A DNA stretch of 64,000 nt from Streptomyces pactum (GTDB lineage: Bacteria > Actinomycetota > Actinomycetes > Streptomycetales > Streptomycetaceae). Shown piece after piece: positions 61,187-64,000 of this stretch; within the stretch, counting starts at the first letter, position 1; the number at the start of each line of letters is the position of its first letter. The stretch lies in contig NZ_JACYXC010000001.1 in NCBI RefSeq assembly GCF_016031615.1, positions 6,076,001 to 6,140,000 on the forward strand, in the 5' to 3' direction. A program made the position numbers and the translations under genes. The notes beneath the pieces are model-generated. The model was given only the letters and a program-made list of their open reading frames with translations, had not been told where the DNA came from and did no database searches.

Positions 61187-62533
61187 ATGGCGCAACGAGA
61201 GCCGAACGCGGCGATGGAACTGCTGTACCGCGAGACCGGTTGGACGTTGCGGCAGTTCGCGCAGCAGGTGAACCGGATCGGGACGGAGTGCGGGACACCG
61301 ACGACCTACAGTCCGCAGACCGCGCGGGCATGGCTCAAGGGGCACGTGCCGAGCGAGAAGGCGCGTCCGCTGATCGTCGAAGCGCTCTCCCGGAAGCTGG
61401 GACGTCCGGTCGCGCACGCCGACGCTGGCCTACCTTCGTCTACTGATCAAGGGGAACACGCCGCAGACTTGGTGACACGGCTACTGGAACTCGGAGAGGC
61501 AGACATGCACCCGACGCGCCGCAGCATGCTGAACGCAGGGCTCTACTCGGCCGCCCTCGCGGTACCTGCCTTCCGGGACCTCCTGCCCGACGGCGCACCG
61601 CGGAGGGAGGAGCCGCGGAGCCCGGTCCGCATCGGCGCCGGGGACGTGGCGACGGTCCGCACCACCACGGACCGGATCGCCGATCTCCTGGACGAACTGG
61701 GCGGCGGCGTGGCGAGGCCGATGGCGGCGGCGTTCCTGGTCAACACCGTGGGGCCGTACCTGCGGGCGTCGGCCACCGACGAGGTCCGCCAGGACATGCT
61801 CTCCGCCGCCTCCGACCTGGTGTACCTCACCGGCTGGATGGCCATGTACGAGCGCGAACACGGGCTGGGCCAGCGGTACTACCTCAAGGCGCTCGGCCTG
61901 GCGGCGGAGGCGAACGACAAGGTCACGTACTGCCGTACGCTCCGCGGGATGTCGCTGCAGGCGGCCCACCTGCGGTACGGCCGCAAAGCACTGGAGCTGG
62001 CCGACTCGGCGGCGGAGGCGGCACCGGCCGCCGGCCCCCGCCTCCTGGCCTTCCTGCGCGGGCAGCAGGCCCACGCCGCCTCGCTGGTCGGGGACGGCCG
62101 CCAGGCACGGACGCGGCTCCGTGAGGCCGAGGCGGCCCTGTCGAAGGCCGACTCGCGGCGTGAGTCGGTCGGCGGTTACGACGCCAGCGCCTACCAGTTC
62201 CACGTCTCGCACGTGCTGTACGAGGGCGGGGACCTGCAGGGCTCCATCAAGGCGATGCAGACCTGCCTGAAGCTCCAGCCGCGCCAGGAACGGCAGGGGC
62301 GCATCCACGCGAACGGGCTGCTCGCCCAGCGGCAGCTGGAGTTCGGTCACCTGGAGGAGTCGTGCCGGACCTGGCACGCCTTCCTCGACGACTACGCGTC
62401 CGTGACCACGGCGCGCGGCGACGAACACCTGGTGACCCTGCGCACGCGCATCGCCCCGTACCTGCGCAACCGGGAGGCCCGCGCCCTCGACGAGCGAGCC
62501 CGCGACATCGCCGCCGTCAAGCGCGTGGCGTGA
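61187..62533 (+). CDS. TPR-containing regulator, NsdA-like
   Basis: A 448-residue protein of the Streptomyces regulator type related to NsdA. The N-terminal segment (about 5-65) is a degenerate HTH (ETGWTLRQFAQQVNRIGTECGTPTTYSPQTARAWLKGHVPSEKARPLIVEALSRKLGRPV). The MHPTRRSMLNAGLYSAALAVPAF stretch (about 105-128) is typical. The rest (about 150-440) is helical TPR-like (YYLKALGLAAEANDKVTYCRTLRGMSLQAAHLRYGRKALELAD, then GGDLQGSIKAMQTCLKLQPRQERQGRIHANGLLAQRQLEFGHLEES). ATG follows GGGGAGTTGACAAC. It probably regulates development or antibiotic genes; the targets are unknown. Confidence 0.75.
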   Translation: MAQREPNAAMELLYRETGWTLRQFAQQVNRIGTECGTPTTYSPQTARAWLKGHVPSEKARPLIVEALSRKLGRPVAHADAGLPSSTDQGEHAADLVTRLLELGEADMHPTRRSMLNAGLYSAALAVPAFRDLLPDGAPRREEPRSPVRIGAGDVATVRTTTDRIADLLDELGGGVARPMAAAFLVNTVGPYLRASATDEVRQDMLSAASDLVYLTGWMAMYEREHGLGQRYYLKALGLAAEANDKVTYCRTLRGMSLQAAHLRYGRKALELADSAAEAAPAAGPRLLAFLRGQQAHAASLVGDGRQARTRLREAEAALSKADSRRESVGGYDASAYQFHVSHVLYEGGDLQGSIKAMQTCLKLQPRQERQGRIHANGLLAQRQLEFGHLEESCRTWHAFLDDYASVTTARGDEHLVTLRTRIAPYLRNREARALDERARDIAAVKRVA

Positions 62534-62696
62534 GCCGGCGCCGCCGGGTCTCGCACCCGGCGGGGTGACCGCTCGCCGCGGTGCCCACCGCCCGGCGTCC
62601 CACGGGCCCGCCGCCGGCCCGCCCGTACCGCGGCAATCCAGGTGCCCCGGCCGCGGATGCCCGGGTAGCGTGCGCCGGGTGGTGAGCGAGGAAGTG

Positions 62697-63449
62697 ATGC
62701 AGGACGGCGTCCACCGCCGGGTGGTGCGTGTCGGGGACACCGTGCGCAGGCCCGTGCAGCCGTGGACGTCCACCGTCCACGCCCTGCTGCGGCACCTGGC
62801 GGAGGCCGGCTTCCGCCACGCCCCGCGGCCGCTGGGCATCGACGACCAGGGGCGTGAGGTCCTCACCTTCATCGAGGGCGACGCCGGGCCGGCGGGCTGG
62901 GCCGCGGTGGTGGACCGCCAGGGCCTGCGGAACTTCGCCCGGCTGCTGCGCGACTACCACGACGCCTGCGAAGGCTTCTCGCCGCCGCCCGGCGCCACCT
63001 GGGCCACCGGCCCGGCCGTCCCGGGCGGTGACGAGGTGGTCTGCCACGGGGACTTCGGCCCCTGGAACGTCGTCTGGCGGGGGAACCGGCCGGTGGGAAT
63101 CATCGACTGGGACTTCGCCCGCCCCGCCCCGCGCCTGCACGACGTGGCCTACGCGCTGGAGTACACCGTGCCGTTCCGCGGCGATGCCGAGTGCCTGCGC
63201 CGGCTGCGCCATCCGGCGCCGCCCGACCGCCGGGCCCGGCTGGCGGACTTCTGCGCCGCCTACGGCCTCGACTCGACCGAGGGCGTCGTCGACGCCGTCA
63301 TCGCCCGGCAGCAGGACAACGCCGACCTGGTGCGCCGGCTGGCCGAACAGGGGCACGAGCCGCAGGCGACCTGGGTCGCCGAAGGGCTGCTGGGCGAACT
63401 CGCCGACCGGATCGGCTGGAGCAGGGAGCACCGGCACCTGGTCGAGTAG
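62697..63449 (+). CDS. APH-family phosphotransferase
   Basis: A 250-residue aminoglycoside-phosphotransferase-fold protein. The catalytic loop CHGDFGPWNVVW and the metal-binding GIIDWDFARPAPRLHDVAYAL are clear; the N-lobe is short (VVRVGDTVRRPVQPWTSTVHALLRHLAEAGF). Substrates in this family range from aminoglycosides to small metabolites; nothing here points to resistance. The ATG at 62697 follows GAGGAAGTG; GTG codons at 62679 and 62682 are alternatives. Confidence 0.85.
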   Translation: MQDGVHRRVVRVGDTVRRPVQPWTSTVHALLRHLAEAGFRHAPRPLGIDDQGREVLTFIEGDAGPAGWAAVVDRQGLRNFARLLRDYHDACEGFSPPPGATWATGPAVPGGDEVVCHGDFGPWNVVWRGNRPVGIIDWDFARPAPRLHDVAYALEYTVPFRGDAECLRRLRHPAPPDRRARLADFCAAYGLDSTEGVVDAVIARQQDNADLVRRLAEQGHEPQATWVAEGLLGELADRIGWSREHRHLVE

Positions 63450-63647
63450 CCCCGCCGCCGGCCCCGGCCGGGGCCCGCCCGGGCCCCGGCGTCCGCCGCC
63501 CGCCGGCCCGGGCCCGACGCCCGCCGTGGCCCCCGGGGTGCGGCCGGGCGGCGGGTACGGCGCCCGGATACGGCGCCGTCCCGGCCGCGTACCCGGGGGC
63601 ACGCCACGACCGGCGGGCGGTGCCGTACCCGGGCGCGGGGCGGGCGG

Positions 63648-64000
63648 TCAGTGCGGGATGCGGTCGATCAGCTCGCGGGCGCCCTGCCGCAGCAGGGCCA
63701 CCGCGACCGAGGTGCCCAGGGTCGCCGGGTCCAGCGGGCCGGCCCACTCGTGGGCGTCCAGCACGGTCTTGCCGTCCGGGGTGAACACCCGGGCGCGCAG
63801 CGACAGCCGGCCGTCCGGTTCGGCCCGGGCGTAGCCGGCGATCGGCGAGTTGCAGTGCCCCTGGAGCACATGGAGCAGCATGCGTTCGGCGGTGATCTCC
63901 CGCCACGCGTCGGCGTCCCCGAGACCGGACACCGCCTCGATGGTGCGGCTGTCCTCCTCCCGGCACTGGAGGGCGAGCACCCCCGCGCCGATCGGCGGGC
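63648..64000 (-). CDS. hemC: Hydroxymethylbilane synthase, C-terminal part, 5' end outside window
   Basis: The C-terminal third of porphobilinogen deaminase, which joins four porphobilinogens into hydroxymethylbilane on a dipyrromethane cofactor. The visible part reads [60 protein letters not shown] and ends [11 protein letters not shown]. The Cys in [11 protein letters not shown] corresponds to the cofactor-attaching Cys. The gene enters from the right edge. HemD, normally directly downstream of hemC in Streptomyces, is absent; a phosphotransferase gene on the other strand follows. This may be a second HemC paralogue. Confidence 0.9.
   Translation of the reverse strand, partial: PPIGAGVLALQCREEDSRTIEAVSGLGDADAWREITAERMLLHVLQGHCNSPIAGYARAEPDGRLSLRARVFTPDGKTVLDAHEWAGPLDPATLGTSVAVALLRQGARELIDRIPH

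Noticed and set aside
1..64000. tRNA, rRNA, CRISPR array, insertion sequence or prophage
   Set aside because: Looked for GGTTCGANTCC-type T-arms, clustered identical repeats, transposase DDE motifs and integrases; none seen.

Overview
The window is very GC-rich, with GTG/TTG starts, stop-start overlaps and gene families typical of Streptomyces (SecDF fusion, SCO6745-like and DUF5955/DUF6126/DUF6278 proteins, XRE-cupin regulator, NsdA-like TPR regulator, F420-dependent oxidoreductase, RNase Sa-type nuclease, NB-ARC/TPR protein). It is almost certainly chromosomal DNA of a Streptomyces or a close relative. I saw no rRNA, tRNA, CRISPR array, insertion sequence or prophage. The first gene (uricase) and the last (hemC) run off the window edges.

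Layout. 1-12110 is a purine-ring catabolism region: uricase, an 8-oxoguanine-deaminase-type amidohydrolase, an NCS2 purine permease, malate synthase (consumes the glyoxylate released from allantoate), a MobA-like nucleotidyltransferase, an IclR regulator of AllR type, allantoinase and allantoicase. Matching palindromic elements lie before malate synthase and in the allR-allB divergent region, suggesting one regulon. 12274-18816 holds assorted genes: SCO6745-like protein, GNAT acetyltransferase, small lipoprotein, an XRE-cupin/DUF6126 pair with tandem operators, a secreted guanyl-specific RNase, and a divergent LysR/SDR pair. 19183-20702 is a short threonine-containing leader peptide, a strong hairpin, and a ThrRS-like gene lacking the editing domain. 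21173-27187 is a GntR regulator, a CUT2-type sugar ABC transporter, a ROK sugar kinase and a membrane protein.

27547-33233 carries small proteins, a fused remnant of two regulatory genes, a PcaD-PcaC fusion, an MBL-fold hydrolase, exonuclease III and a DUF6278 protein. 33617-36799 is a gluABCD-type amino-acid ABC transporter. 38275-40146 is a secreted gamma-glutamyltransferase. 41004-45637 is a reductive pyrimidine catabolism operon (beta-ureidopropionase-like, aminotransferase, dihydropyrimidinase, F420-dependent oxidoreductase). 45750-49543 is a two-gene module: a small helical protein followed by a STAND (NB-ARC) ATPase with about 13 TPRs. The small protein ends with two copies, and the ATPase begins with one copy, of the same Gly/Ala-rich motif. 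This arrangement recalls amyloid-signalling NLR systems and is the strongest candidate here for an undescribed system.

49759-54121 looks like a stress/dormancy module: Rv1733c-like membrane protein, MreB/Mbl-like protein, two DksA/TraR zinc-finger proteins, and a divergent NarL-type two-component system. It is followed by a secreted small protein and SecDF. The right end has an inositol-monophosphatase-like enzyme, a phytoene-desaturase-like oxidoreductase, an unknown protein divergent from an NsdA-like TPR regulator, a phosphotransferase, and the C-terminal part of a hydroxymethylbilane synthase with no hemD downstream.

All coordinates and motifs were read by eye. Family names rest on recognised motifs, not on database searches.
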